Origin: an uncultured Clostridium sp.
GTDB taxonomy: Bacteria > Bacillota > Clostridia > Clostridiales > Clostridiaceae
NCBI RefSeq assembly: GCF_910588715.1
Contig: NZ_CAJURG010000012.1
Span: 1-41,329 of the forward strand
DNA: 41,329 nt
Direction of reading: 5' to 3'
Made by a program: the position numbers and the translations under genes
The notes under the pieces: generated by a model
The model's input: the letters and a program-made list of their open reading frames with translations, nothing else
The model's database searches: none
What the model was told of the DNA's origin: nothing
Part shown: positions 25,240 to 33,126 of the stretch, piece by piece
Position numbering within the stretch: the first letter of the stretch is position 1
Layout: every line of letters begins with the position of its first letter

Positions 25240-27930
25240 CTATTCCCCTTTATCGTTTTTTATTTTATTTCTCGAAAATAATGAATAAGACATTAATCCT
25301 ATTCCTATAAATAATATAGGTAACATTAATACTGAACCAGTTTTAGGTAATTCCATTCCTATATTGTTTACAACTTTTATATTTAATTCTCTATCCGATT
25401 TTCCACCACTTAAATAAATATCATTTTTAGAATTTGTGTCTTTTATTGTGTATTTAACACCATCTACAATGTAATCAAATACATTATTAATTGGTGTTGC
25501 TTCTACTTGAATTTCGTAAATATGTGCTTCTCCTAATATTGGATAGCCTGTTGGGTACTTGGTTTCCTTTACATAATATTTTTCTCCAACTTTTAAATTG
25601 TTGAATTTAAGATTACCTTTACCATCTGTTGTTTGAGTATCTATCTTATTTGTACAAGCTTTGTCTGAAAATAATCCAAATTCAGCACCAGCAAGTGCAT
25701 TACCCTTATCATTAATTTTTATAATCTTAATGCTAAATGGAGCAACATTATTGTTTACCGTTAAAAGCCCATCTCCATTATTTTCAGAATAAACCATACC
25801 CATATTTGTTGTATTAGAAACAACTTTTATTGTATTATCAGTTTTTACTTCAAATACAAATTCATTTTTATTTAATTCATATCCATCAGCACTCTTAATT
25901 TCAATAATTTTATGAGTACCTTGAACTAAACCTTTTATAATTATTTCTCCATTTGAATTAGTTGTTAATTCTTCACTAGATCCATCAGGTTTAGTATGTT
26001 TGAACTTAACATTCGGTATCACAATTGAAGTTCCTGTTTGAACTTTCTTTATTTTAAATTCTAATACATCTTCTCTTACTATAGGTTCAACGTAAGTAGT
26101 AATATTTTCAGCATACCCATTAGAAACAATTTTTCTTACAAAAATTTCTCTATTTAATTTATATCCTATAGGTGCTTTAGTTTCTTCAATTGTTATAGTA
26201 CCTAAAGGTATTGTTGGTGCAGATGTACTATTATAGTAAAAAGGATCACCTGATACCTTATAAGAATCACTTAAATATGTGAACCCATCATTATCTGTTT
26301 TTAATACCCAAGTTCTTGTAGGATTAACACCTAAATCTGCTGGATTAACATCTTCTTGATATTCTCCTGCATAATACTTTATAGTAAAATGAGAATCAGC
26401 AAGACTACCACTTCCTTGCGGTCTATTAGCACCTGTATCAGCATCTACTTTTCTAATTAATATACCTATAGGATCGGCTTGAGGTCTATCAGTAAAGTTT
26501 TTTGTTGTTTTATTTCCTGCTGAAACTGAAACTGAATATACGTTATTGTCTAAAGCAAAACCTTTCGGATTTTTAATTTCTTTTATAAAATAAGTTCCTT
26601 CATCTAATTCAATTTCTTGCGACCATCCATTTGCATCTATTTTAAGTGTAGCTACTTGACCAGTTGCATTAGAATTAGTAAATACACCATATTCTGCACC
26701 AGTTATATCGTAACAATTGTTTCCATTTGTTATAGAAGGATCAGCAGAAGATTTTGATATTTGTAATGTACCTTTAGGACTATACTCCCAATACGCCAAA
26801 TCTTGCGTAGATCCACTATTAGTTGAAACTACATAAACTTTAAATCCAGTTGGTGGAGTTGGCATATTAGAAATTTGGTTATAAAAATCATTAGCTAAAT
26901 TTCCACCCTTATCTCCATTGGCTCTTGATAATGCTAGAGATGTAACAACCCAACCATAATTCCCTGTCATGTTGGACAACTGTCCTGGTCCTCCATAACC
27001 ATAATATAGTGCTTTTCTCATCATATCATTGTTTATTAGTCTTGGTGTTCCAGTTGGTGCACCCTTAGCTGGAGTTGGTCTACTATGTTGAGAACAAAAT
27101 GCCATACGTCCATCAACTTCAAATTTTCCAACGATAGATTGTCCATAACTAACCATTTGGTAGAAAGTAACAGTTTTTAAATCTAAATCTGTATTTTTTA
27201 ATAAAGAATACTTTAATGCTTTTGCCCAATTATTTAATTCTTCATTTGTCACAGTATTAACTAAAATATTAGCACCTAAATTTTCAACATCAGCTTCACT
27301 TTTATCTTTATAGAAATCATCTACTAAGAAATAATTTTCATCTACTAAATTTAATAAATTTAGTTCTTCAGCTTTATTCTTTCTTGCTTCAATCATTTCA
27401 GGTAACATTTTTATACCTTCAATGTATTTATTAATAATTTCTATTTCTCTTTTTTCTTCTTCTGTTAAAACAACATCTTCAATATTATTTAAGTTATCTT
27501 CAACTTTTTCAGAAACAATATTATTTTCTTCTTTAATTTCACTTTTTGTTTCTTCTTTAACTTCTTTCACAAATTTTACACCAATAAATGTTCCATTTGC
27601 TTTTGTATTAACTTCATAAGTTTTGCTATTTCCATTTTGACTTGTTACAGAATCAATTCCATTTACTTCTAAAATTGAATAGCCGCTATCGGGAGTAACT
27701 GTTAACTTTAATTTACTATTTACAGTTACATTAGCTCTTAATGTTTCCTTATCCTTTAAGGAATATTTAGCTTCACCGTCATCAACTATAACTGTTCCAT
27801 TACCGTTGACTTTAATTTCTAACTTAGCAATATCTTCTCTTGTTTCTGCTTTTGTAATTAAATTTCCACCTAAACTCATAAAAATACAGCTTGTTAGAAG
27901 TAAACTTAAAACTCTTTTAAGTTTTCTCAC
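25240..27930 (-). CDS. Pilus tip adhesin-like protein with several Cna-B repeats and LPKTG anchor
   Basis: An 896-residue secreted protein; GTG start after AAGGAGGGGAGATC. Signal peptide (1-28), then a bacterial-Ig-like stretch (VNGNGTVIVDDGEAKYSL) and a coiled region. At about 275-345 lies a thioester-domain-like segment (AFCSQHSRPTPAKG ... KALYYGYGGPGQ ... WVVTSLALSRANGD). Four SpaA/Cna-B domains follow, each with an E-box (GTYFIKEIKNPKGF, GTITIEETKAPIGY, GTHKIIEIKSADGY, KYYVKETKYPTGY). LPKTG anchor at 861-865. It is the largest and first pilin of the operon, as tip adhesins usually are. The Gln that would close a thioester with the Cys is not in its usual TQ-x-A position. Confidence 0.8.
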   Translation of the reverse strand: MRKLKRVLSLLLTSCIFMSLGGNLITKAETREDIAKLEIKVNGNGTVIVDDGEAKYSLKDKETLRANVTVNSKLKLTVTPDSGYSILEVNGIDSVTSQNGNSKTYEVNTKANGTFIGVKFVKEVKEETKSEIKEENNIVSEKVEDNLNNIEDVVLTEEEKREIEIINKYIEGIKMLPEMIEARKNKAEELNLLNLVDENYFLVDDFYKDKSEADVENLGANILVNTVTNEELNNWAKALKYSLLKNTDLDLKTVTFYQMVSYGQSIVGKFEVDGRMAFCSQHSRPTPAKGAPTGTPRLINNDMMRKALYYGYGGPGQLSNMTGNYGWVVTSLALSRANGDKGGNLANDFYNQISNMPTPPTGFKVYVVSTNSGSTQDLAYWEYSPKGTLQISKSSADPSITNGNNCYDITGAEYGVFTNSNATGQVATLKIDANGWSQEIELDEGTYFIKEIKNPKGFALDNNVYSVSVSAGNKTTKNFTDRPQADPIGILIRKVDADTGANRPQGSGSLADSHFTIKYYAGEYQEDVNPADLGVNPTRTWVLKTDNDGFTYLSDSYKVSGDPFYYNSTSAPTIPLGTITIEETKAPIGYKLNREIFVRKIVSNGYAENITTYVEPIVREDVLEFKIKKVQTGTSIVIPNVKFKHTKPDGSSEELTTNSNGEIIIKGLVQGTHKIIEIKSADGYELNKNEFVFEVKTDNTIKVVSNTTNMGMVYSENNGDGLLTVNNNVAPFSIKIIKINDKGNALAGAEFGLFSDKACTNKIDTQTTDGKGNLKFNNLKVGEKYYVKETKYPTGYPILGEAHIYEIQVEATPINNVFDYIVDGVKYTIKDTNSKNDIYLSGGKSDRELNIKVVNNIGMELPKTGSVLMLPILFIGIGLMSYSLFSRNKIKNDKGE

Positions 27931-27966
27931 GATCTCCCCTCCTTATATTTTTTGACCTTTTTATTA

Positions 27967-27990
27967 TTAGATATTTGCTAAAACACTCAT
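27967..27990 (-). other. Seven-codon leader ORF before the tip adhesin
   Basis: ATG (27990) to TAA, encoding MSVLANI, preceded by AAAGGGGGGAAGAG at good spacing. It ends about 37 bases before the adhesin start. It might be a regulatory leader peptide or chance. Confidence 0.25.
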
Positions 27991-28025
27991 ATACTCTTCC
28001 CCCCTTTAAAACAATTATGCAATTA

Positions 28026-28055
28026 AAAAACTCCAACTACTAAGTAGTTGAAGTT
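28026..28055 (-). terminator. Hairpin upstream of the pilus genes
   Basis: AACTCCAACTACT/TAGTAGTTGaAGTT, nearly perfect, followed by TTTTTTAATTG on the minus strand. With the hairpins at 28083-28135 it separates the surface-protein gene from the pilin operon. Confidence 0.55.
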
Positions 28056-28082
28056 CTTTATAGTACATAATTTTTCATACTA

Positions 28083-28112
28083 AAAAAACACCTAAATATT
28101 AGGTGTTTTTTT
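28083..28112. terminator. Bidirectional terminator after the surface-protein gene
   Basis: AAAAAACACCT, loop AAATATT, AGGTGTTTTTT; A/T runs on both sides. A further diverged GTGTCC-type hairpin (about 28115-28135) lies between it and the stop codon at 28138. Confidence 0.65.
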
Positions 28113-28137
28113 TAATGTCCCCTGGGAACACATTTTA

Positions 28138-29034
28138 TTATTTAGTTTCTCCACAATCACTACACTTATGTCCAGTAGTAACTGTTTCATCCCAAGCTGC
28201 TTTATCAACAACCCATTTATTTTCATATACTGCATCATGATTTATTTTATTACTTCCTACTTGAACCTTCTTCCATTCTGTTCTATGCCCACCTTTATCT
28301 TCTCCTGCCAACATATGTTTTTTTACATGAGCTGATATATCAAGTCCAGTTAAATCAGCATTACAAGTATTGCATATATCTCTAGCTTGTTCTTCATAAA
28401 CTGGAATTTCTTCTGTCCAAGCTTCGCTAATTAGAACTTTCTCATTATGCCCTTGCTCATCATGATGTACCACTTGAGTAACTGGTATCCAATTATGTGT
28501 ATGTTTATCTGGCTTTGGAGTATTGCTTGTACTATTATTAGGCTTATTATTTGATGATGAACCTACTGACGGCTTAGTGTTTTCTACTTCTTGTTGACCA
28601 TTGTTTGCTACATTACCTTGTGTATTTGAAACACTTGTTGTTGGTTTATTAATAGTATTTTGTGAATTTTCTGTATTATTGCTTGTACTCTTATTAGGCT
28701 CTGATAATGGAACATTTGCTTCATTTGCTATAATATTTGAACTTGCTGGATCATCTTTAATTGAATTATTTTCTTCTTTTAATTGATTATTATTTTCTGA
28801 TTTATCTACTTCAATTAAATTATCAGCTACATTATCTTTTATATTTTCTAATTTATTATTTTTATCTTTATCACTAATTGTTTTATTATCTGAAACAATA
28901 ATCTTACTTTCAATATTTCTATTATTTAATACCATTGTTCCAATTAAAATTAAAGCTAAAGATCCACTTATTGTTCCACCTATAATTTGTAGCTTTTTGT
29001 TTTTTAAAATATCTTTTATCTTTTTTAAATTCAT
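28138..29034 (-). CDS. Membrane-anchored surface protein with Cys/His (zinc-binding-type) C-terminal domain
   Basis: A 298-residue protein. Residues about 16-34 are a signal anchor (IGGTISGSLALILIGTMVL). Residues about 45-175 are a Ser/Asn/Lys-rich, probably disordered stalk. Residues about 178-298 are a compact domain with CNTC and CSDC pairs, HNWIPV, VVHHDEQGH, HVKKHML and two repeated VxDKAAWDE-like strands, suggesting one bound zinc. Similar uncharacterised domains occur on surface proteins of gut Firmicutes. The topology puts this domain outside the cell. It has its own promoter (29112-29140) and may be an adhesin or a mating-contact factor; function unknown. Confidence 0.6.
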   Translation of the reverse strand: MNLKKIKDILKNKKLQIIGGTISGSLALILIGTMVLNNRNIESKIIVSDNKTISDKDKNNKLENIKDNVADNLIEVDKSENNNQLKEENNSIKDDPASSNIIANEANVPLSEPNKSTSNNTENSQNTINKPTTSVSNTQGNVANNGQQEVENTKPSVGSSSNNKPNNSTSNTPKPDKHTHNWIPVTQVVHHDEQGHNEKVLISEAWTEEIPVYEEQARDICNTCNADLTGLDISAHVKKHMLAGEDKGGHRTEWKKVQVGSNKINHDAVYENKWVVDKAAWDETVTTGHKCSDCGETK

Positions 29035-29052
29035 ATTTACTTCCCCGCTATA

Positions 29053-29079
29053 AAAAAGTGTCCTTCGGGAACACTTTTT
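29053..29079 (-). terminator. GTGTCC-family hairpin in the surface-protein leader
   Basis: AAAAAGTGT..CC, CGAA loop, GGACACTTTTT and a T-run, placed between the promoter and the start codon of the gene at 28138-29034. It could act as an attenuator. Confidence 0.6.
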
Positions 29080-29111
29080 ATCTTTTCATTATTTATTTTT
29101 ATATTAATACT

Positions 29112-29140
29112 ATTATAACAAATTTATATAACTTTAGTAA
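29112..29140 (-). promoter_or_regulatory. Promoter for the surface-protein gene (and perhaps the pilus genes)
   Basis: On the minus strand: -35 TTACTA (29135-29140), 17-bp spacer, -10 TATAAT (29112-29117). It overlaps the 3' end of the upstream regulator gene. Confidence 0.5.
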
Positions 29141-29612
29141 TTCTTTTAGGTGTATCAAAAGTAATTACTGGTGCAACTTCCTTATTGACTACTAAATCTC
29201 CATTCTTAGCTTGTTTATAAATAGATTGATTGGATTTCGCAAAACTACGACTTGAAATTGCTTTAGAACTTTCCCACTTAGTTACTTTTAGAATTTCCTT
29301 TGCTCTTAATTTCTCATTTTTATGCTTCTCTTTAAGATGCTTAAAATTTCTTTGTATAATTTTTTTTACAGCATCAGGACTTTTATTCAGTCTTTTAGAT
29401 ATTTCTTCAACTCCTAGTCCTTTTAAATATAATTCCCCAATGTCCCTTAATTTTTCACTTTCATGTTTCTCTTTAAGGTACTTTAAATTTCTCTGTATAA
29501 ATTTTCTTACAACATCATAATTCTTATCTAATATCTTAGATATTTCCTTAATTTCCATTCCATTTAAATATAATTCTTCAATTAAACTCTTATCTTCTAG
29601 ATTCAGCACCAT
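29124..29612 (-). CDS. Protein with two tandem helix-turn-helix repeats
   Basis: A 162-residue basic protein. Residues 8-51 and 52-96 are clear internal repeats: [EG]LYL.G[ML].[IV][KE]EISK.L[DN]K..D.V[RK]K.IQRN[LF]K[YH]LKEKH, each a sigma-like or resolvase-like helix-turn-helix. A third helical part (SSKAISSRSFAKSNQSIYKQAKNGDLVV) looks like another short DNA-binding segment. No dimerisation or enzyme domain. It lies just upstream of the surface/pilus genes on the same strand and opposite the XRE gene, so it may regulate the pilus locus or the plasmid core. ATG follows GGGAGAAAA. Confidence 0.55.
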   Translation of the reverse strand: MVLNLEDKSLIEELYLNGMEIKEISKILDKNYDVVRKFIQRNLKYLKEKHESEKLRDIGELYLKGLGVEEISKRLNKSPDAVKKIIQRNFKHLKEKHKNEKLRAKEILKVTKWESSKAISSRSFAKSNQSIYKQAKNGDLVVNKEVAPVITFDTPKRITKVI

Positions 29613-29792
29613 AAATTTTCTCCCTTAAATGTATAGTTTCCCCCAACCCATTTAGGGGACATTTTGGGACAAATTTAATATTTTTCCCTAAAGTATTTAA
29701 TCCCCAAAGTCGTCTTATTGGATAAATTAAATGTTTTTGTATTTTTTTGTATTATTTTAATTATATATTAACAATTTCAAGATAATTTGTCA

Positions 29793-29829
29793 ATATGAAT
29801 ATTTTTTAATTTTTATTTATTATTCATAT
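29793..29829 (+). promoter_or_regulatory. Inverted-repeat operator and promoter before the XRE regulator
   Basis: Perfect 9-bp inverted repeat ATATGAATA (29793-29801) / TATTCATAT (29821-29829), centre-to-centre 28 bp. A -10 TATAAT (29867-29872) for the plus-strand gene follows; no good -35 is seen. The divergent region 29613-29898 between the two regulators would also hold the promoter of the tandem-HTH gene. The likely ligand is the XRE protein itself. Confidence 0.4.
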
Positions 29830-29898
29830 CAAAGAATGTGTGTCTTTTAATGTTTTTTAACATTATTATAATGATAAAAAAGAAAGAGGGAGTATTCT

Positions 29899-30369
29899 TT
29901 GAAAAAAAATTATTTTCATGAGAATTTAAAGTTTATAAGAAAATCTTTAAATTTTAGCCAAAAAGAAATTTCAAATTATTTAAAAGTAAATCCTGCATCA
30001 TATTCAAACTATGAAACAGGACGTAGACAACCTGATTTAGATACCTTAATAAAAATTTGTGATTTTCTTAATATAGAAATAGATAAATTATTAACAGAAA
30101 ACCTTAGTAATGATATTAACTTTTTAGAAAATATAAAAAATGTAATTTTTAACTCTTTAGATTTTAGTAAAGAAACTGAAGATATTAATTTAGATTTACG
30201 TAAAAATATCTTGTTAGAATTAGAAGATAAAAAAAAACTTTTTTTTCATTTAAGAGATAAAGAAATTCCAAAAAAACTTAAAGAAATCGATCGTTTAATT
30301 AATTATATAAACGAATATGATAATTTAGATTTAGAAATGGCTCAAGAAATTTCATTTTTTAAGAAATAA
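29899..30369 (+). CDS. XRE-family transcriptional regulator
   Basis: A 156-residue protein; TTG start after GAAAGAGGGAG. Residues 6-65 are a Cro/cI-type helix-turn-helix (LKFIRKSLNFSQKEISNYLKVNPASYSNYETGRRQPDLDTL split over two helices), followed by a long charged helical region (90-155) for oligomerisation. No peptidase or kinase domain. It is divergent from the tandem-HTH gene with an inverted repeat between them. It may control pilus or copy-number genes. Confidence 0.8.
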   Translation: MKKNYFHENLKFIRKSLNFSQKEISNYLKVNPASYSNYETGRRQPDLDTLIKICDFLNIEIDKLLTENLSNDINFLENIKNVIFNSLDFSKETEDINLDLRKNILLELEDKKKLFFHLRDKEIPKKLKEIDRLINYINEYDNLDLEMAQEISFFKK

Positions 30370-30445
30370 TTTTAAAATTATATTTTACATATATAAACTT
30401 TAAATTAAAACATTGTAAAAACATAAATACATAAATCATTTAAAA

Positions 30446-30485
30446 CTTATCAAGAATGATTACTAAATTAATCATTCCTGATAAG
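30446..30485. repeat. 17-bp inverted repeat upstream of the origin
   Basis: CTTATCAAGAATGATTA, loop CTAAAT, TAATCATTCCTGATAAG, one mismatch. On the minus strand it is followed by GTTTTAAATG, so a weak terminator is possible; it may also be a site for single-strand initiation or a protein. The surrounding 30370-30640 has no gene I can support. Confidence 0.5.
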
Positions 30486-30723
30486 AACCCGTTAATATAT
30501 TTATTAATACTAATTTCATTACTATACTTAAAATAAGAAAAACTATTTCTACATTTCTTAACAACATTTTTCATATCAAAAACTTCTTTAAATATTAATT
30601 TTATTTCTAACTTAACCCATAAATTTAATTGCATCAAAATAACAACTTGTTTTATAGTTGTTTAAAGTATTTAGAGTATTTAGGATTTATGAAAAACGCT
30701 ATTTAACTAACTTTATGAGGTTT

Positions 30724-30757
30724 AAAAAGTACCTTTTGGGATTAAAAAAGTACTTTT
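30724..30757 (+). repeat. Degenerate second iteron pair
   Basis: AAAAAGTAC occurs at 30724 and again at 30745, exactly 21 bp apart, each followed by TTTT; the second is the palindrome AAAAGTACTTTT. The 21-bp period equals that of the main iterons, and the first unit agrees with the main iteron at about 12 of 21 positions. The upstream stretch (GTTTAAAGTATTTAGAGT.., then CTATTTAACTAA) also recurs before the main array, so this looks like a duplicated, diverged origin segment. The rest of 30760-30970 is AT-rich and featureless to me. Confidence 0.5.
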
Positions 30758-31059
30758 CATTTATGGATTTTCTATGAATCCTTAATGTTGCAGTTTTTAT
30801 TTCATTTATGATTATAAAATCAATAAAATTTTTAGTTTTTAAATTTAAAAGTAAAAAAACAAATAACAATTAATACATAAAACATATTATTAGACTTGTT
30901 TGGCTTATTATATATCTGTTTAGTAATAATTTATAGGGTATTTCAAGTCTTTTATTTTTCACAATAATTTAACAGTAGTTTAATGTATTTAAAGTATTTA
31001 ATGTGTTTAGAGTATTTAGATAAGCTACAAATGGCTATTTAACTAAGTTTATTTAACAT

Positions 31060-31173
31060 AAAGGTAACATTTTAGGAGCGAAAGGTAACATTTTAGGAGT
31101 GAAAGGTAACATTTTAGGAGCGAAAGGTAACATTTTAGGAGCGAAAGGTAACATTTTAGGAGCGAAAGGTAAC
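31060..31173 (+). repeat. Iteron array (replication origin)
   Basis: Five complete 21-bp direct repeats starting at 31060, 31081, 31102, 31123 and 31144, plus a partial sixth (AAAGGTAAC at 31165). Each begins AAAGGTAAC and ends TTTTAGGAGCG (GTG in the second). They lie just upstream of the Rep gene and are the expected binding sites for a Rep_3/RepB-type initiator, with AT-rich DNA on the upstream side for opening. Confidence 0.9.
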
Positions 31174-31202
31174 TTGACTTAATTATTGTTACCTTTTATA
31201 AT
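31165..31202 (+). promoter_or_regulatory. Self-regulated rep promoter
   Basis: -35 TTGACT (31174-31179), 17-bp spacer, -10 TATAAT (31197-31202). Half-iterons face each other around the -35: AAAGGTAAC (31165-31173) and GTTACCTTT (31188-31196). Rep proteins of this type commonly repress their own promoter as dimers at inverted half-iterons, which fits this layout. Confidence 0.75.
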
Positions 31203-31233
31203 AATACTATATTTTTATAAATGAGGGATTATT

Positions 31234-32352
31234 ATGAACAACGAAATATTGTTTAAACCTAATGGATTAATATTAGCTACAGCTAATAAAGCTGTAACAA
31301 GTACAGAGTATAAGATATATGATACTTTGTTGCAAAGATGTCAAGTTACAAAAGATGAACATTGGAGAAAAGCTGAAATAAGCAGAGAAGAATTAAGAAA
31401 TATAGTAAAAAGCAATGATAATTCTACGATTGAAGAATTAAAAAAAATGTTAGAAAAATTTATGAGTGTGAAAATAAGATTTAAGCTAGGAAAAAAGCAC
31501 TATGGAGCAACTTTATTAGCAGATTATATTTATGATGAAGATGAAGATACCTTTACTTGTAGTATGTCTGAAAATGTATATATGGCTTTAATGCACTATA
31601 CCGAATTTGGCTATTCACCTATTGATATAAAATTAGTTAAACGGGCAAAAGGCTTTTATACACAAAAAATTTATCAGCTTTTACGGATGTGGAGTAGAGA
31701 AAATAAGCAAGTTAATAAAGAATTTACACTAGAACAAATAAAAGAAGTGTGCGATATTGTTGAAGGAACAAGCTATGATTTATATAAAGCGTTTAAAAAT
31801 AGAGTTATACTTCCAGCGGTAAAAGAAATCAATGAAAAATTAAATATGCAAGTTACTTTTAATGAAATTAAAACAGGAAGAAGAATAACGAAAATAGAGT
31901 TTATTTTTATCGATTTTGAACCTAGAACCTATGAATTTAATAATAATGATGTAATAATAGAATTAAATGAAGTTGGTAAAGAAAATTCTTTAGTAAAATT
32001 ACTTAAAGAATACTCGTTAAAACCAATTGCAATAACTACATTAGAGAAACTTGAAAAAGAATATGGTATTGAAATATTAGAAAAAGCTATATGTATAATG
32101 GGAGAAAACAATAGAAAAAAAAGAGTAGGAGCTCCTGTAAAATATTTAAAGTCCATTCTTGAAAATATAAAAGAAAGTAATTGTAATATAAATCCGAAAT
32201 CATTTAATAATTTTGAGCCTGGAACAACAGAAGAAAAGTTAAAGCTAATTGAAGAAGAATTATTATATGGTTCTAAAAATAAAGAATTAGGTGACGAGAA
32301 AATTAATGTACCCGAATGTTTGAAAGTATTTCTTGAAGAAAAAAATCAGTAG
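31234..32352 (+). CDS. rep: Plasmid replication initiator (Rep_3/RepB superfamily)
   Basis: A 372-residue initiator. The first ~230 residues hold the two winged-helix domains of the Rep_3 superfamily: LATANKAVTSTEYKIYDTLLQRC, REELRNIVKSNDNSTIEELKKMLEKFMSVKIRF, TEFGYSPIDIKLVKRAKGFYTQKIYQLLRMWSRENK and FTLEQIKEVCDIVEGTSYDLYKAFKNRVILPAVKEINEK in part. The ~140-residue C-terminal extension is charged and variable, perhaps for contact with host replication proteins. It would bind the upstream iterons to open the origin and, as a dimer, repress its own promoter. ATG follows GAGGGA. Confidence 0.85.
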   Translation: MNNEILFKPNGLILATANKAVTSTEYKIYDTLLQRCQVTKDEHWRKAEISREELRNIVKSNDNSTIEELKKMLEKFMSVKIRFKLGKKHYGATLLADYIYDEDEDTFTCSMSENVYMALMHYTEFGYSPIDIKLVKRAKGFYTQKIYQLLRMWSRENKQVNKEFTLEQIKEVCDIVEGTSYDLYKAFKNRVILPAVKEINEKLNMQVTFNEIKTGRRITKIEFIFIDFEPRTYEFNNNDVIIELNEVGKENSLVKLLKEYSLKPIAITTLEKLEKEYGIEILEKAICIMGENNRKKRVGAPVKYLKSILENIKESNCNINPKSFNNFEPGTTEEKLKLIEEELLYGSKNKELGDEKINVPECLKVFLEEKNQ

Positions 32353-32393
32353 TATTTAATAATTAAAAAAGTATAAAAATATTTGGATTAATA

Positions 32394-32427
32394 GGCATTT
32401 ACTTCGCAAGGAGTAAACGCCTTTTTT
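32394..32427 (+). terminator. Terminator of rep
   Basis: GGCATTTACT / AGTAAACGCC, one mismatch, loop of eight bases, then six T. It lies 41 bases after the rep stop. The following 32428-32709 spacer has no gene I can support; a DnaA-box-like TTATCCATA lies near 32461. Confidence 0.7.
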
Positions 32428-32709
32428 AAAAAATAAAAAAATACTTCTTAAATCAAATTTTTATCCATAAACTCTAAATTTATTCTTTATTTCTTTTGTA
32501 AATTGCATTATTATTACAAGTCTTTAATTTAATTATTGCTGAAATATTAATATGTTTAAGTTTTTCATATGTTATATCTTCCATCTCAAATATCATAAAA
32601 TTAGGAATTAACAAATAATTTACATATATATTAGATATATAAAGTATTATTTTTTTTTATTATAGTATAAAATTTTAATTAATATAAAAGAAAAGGAGGG
32701 GGAGAATTT

Positions 32710-32895
32710 ATGAAAAATAAAAATTTAAACGCATTATTAGCTTTTATTGGTATTACAGTATTAGGAATAATATCTTTTTATTTTTTTAGTATGAAAAATT
32801 TTTCATCATTTTTATGTAAGCCAATATTATTTATTACTTTTGTAATTGCAATTATAGGATATATACTTGCAATGATGAATAAAGAATATAAATAA
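32710..32895 (+). CDS. Small two-span membrane protein
   Basis: A 61-residue protein with a strong ribosome site (AAGGAGGGGGAG) and two transmembrane helices (about 7-27 and 36-55), with a short loop between and a charged KEYK tail. No family recognised. It is followed by copy 1 of the duplicated structured element; an unrelated small membrane protein (37135-37284) likewise precedes copy 2. Possible small toxin, holin-like or membrane regulator. Confidence 0.6.
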   Translation: MKNKNLNALLAFIGITVLGIISFYFFSMKNFSSFLCKPILFITFVIAIIGYILAMMNKEYK

Positions 32896-32940
32896 GGATG
32901 AAAAGTTTATTAAATTTATACATAAAAAATTTTTATATTA

Positions 32941-33126
32941 AGGCACTATTCCCAGCACCCAATTAAAACGCTGCAATAAGCAAAGATATTCTATTGCCTT
33001 ATATTGTTCCATCTATCCGAGCGACCAATCTAAGCCAAAGAATATCTAAGCTTATTTTTGCTATAATCGTGTCCCGCTGGAGTGCATCCAAAGAAGTAGG
33101 AAGTCCTTTATTGGACTTCTTTTTTA
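32941..33126 (+). ncRNA. Candidate structured non-coding RNA, copy 1
   Basis: Closing helix: GCACT (32943-32947) and CCAGC (32952-32956) pair in nested order with GCTGG (33076-33080) and AGTGC (33081-33085). An internal hairpin (about 32974-33006) carries the loop segment AGATATTCT (32984-32992), which is fully complementary to AGAATATCT (33039-33047), so a pseudoknot is possible. It ends in a textbook terminator GAAGTCC/GGACTTC plus six T (33100-33125). Copy 2 at 37292-37478 keeps every pairing while changing bases in the hairpin. No good promoter is visible directly upstream; it may be processed from the upstream small-gene transcript. No known RNA family is recognised. Confidence 0.5.

Noticed and set aside
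30440..30637. 65-codon minus-strand ORF near the origin
   Set aside because: Ribosome site weak, no family, and its end is made by the inverted repeat at 30446-30485. Could be a gene relic, but I cannot support it.
31060..31173. Repeat array as a possible CRISPR
   Set aside because: Repeats are contiguous 21-mers without spacers, next to rep and matching its promoter half-sites; they are iterons. No cas genes or CRISPR array elsewhere.
32487..32603. 38-codon minus-strand ORF downstream of rep
   Set aside because: No ribosome site before either ATG and no recognisable pattern.
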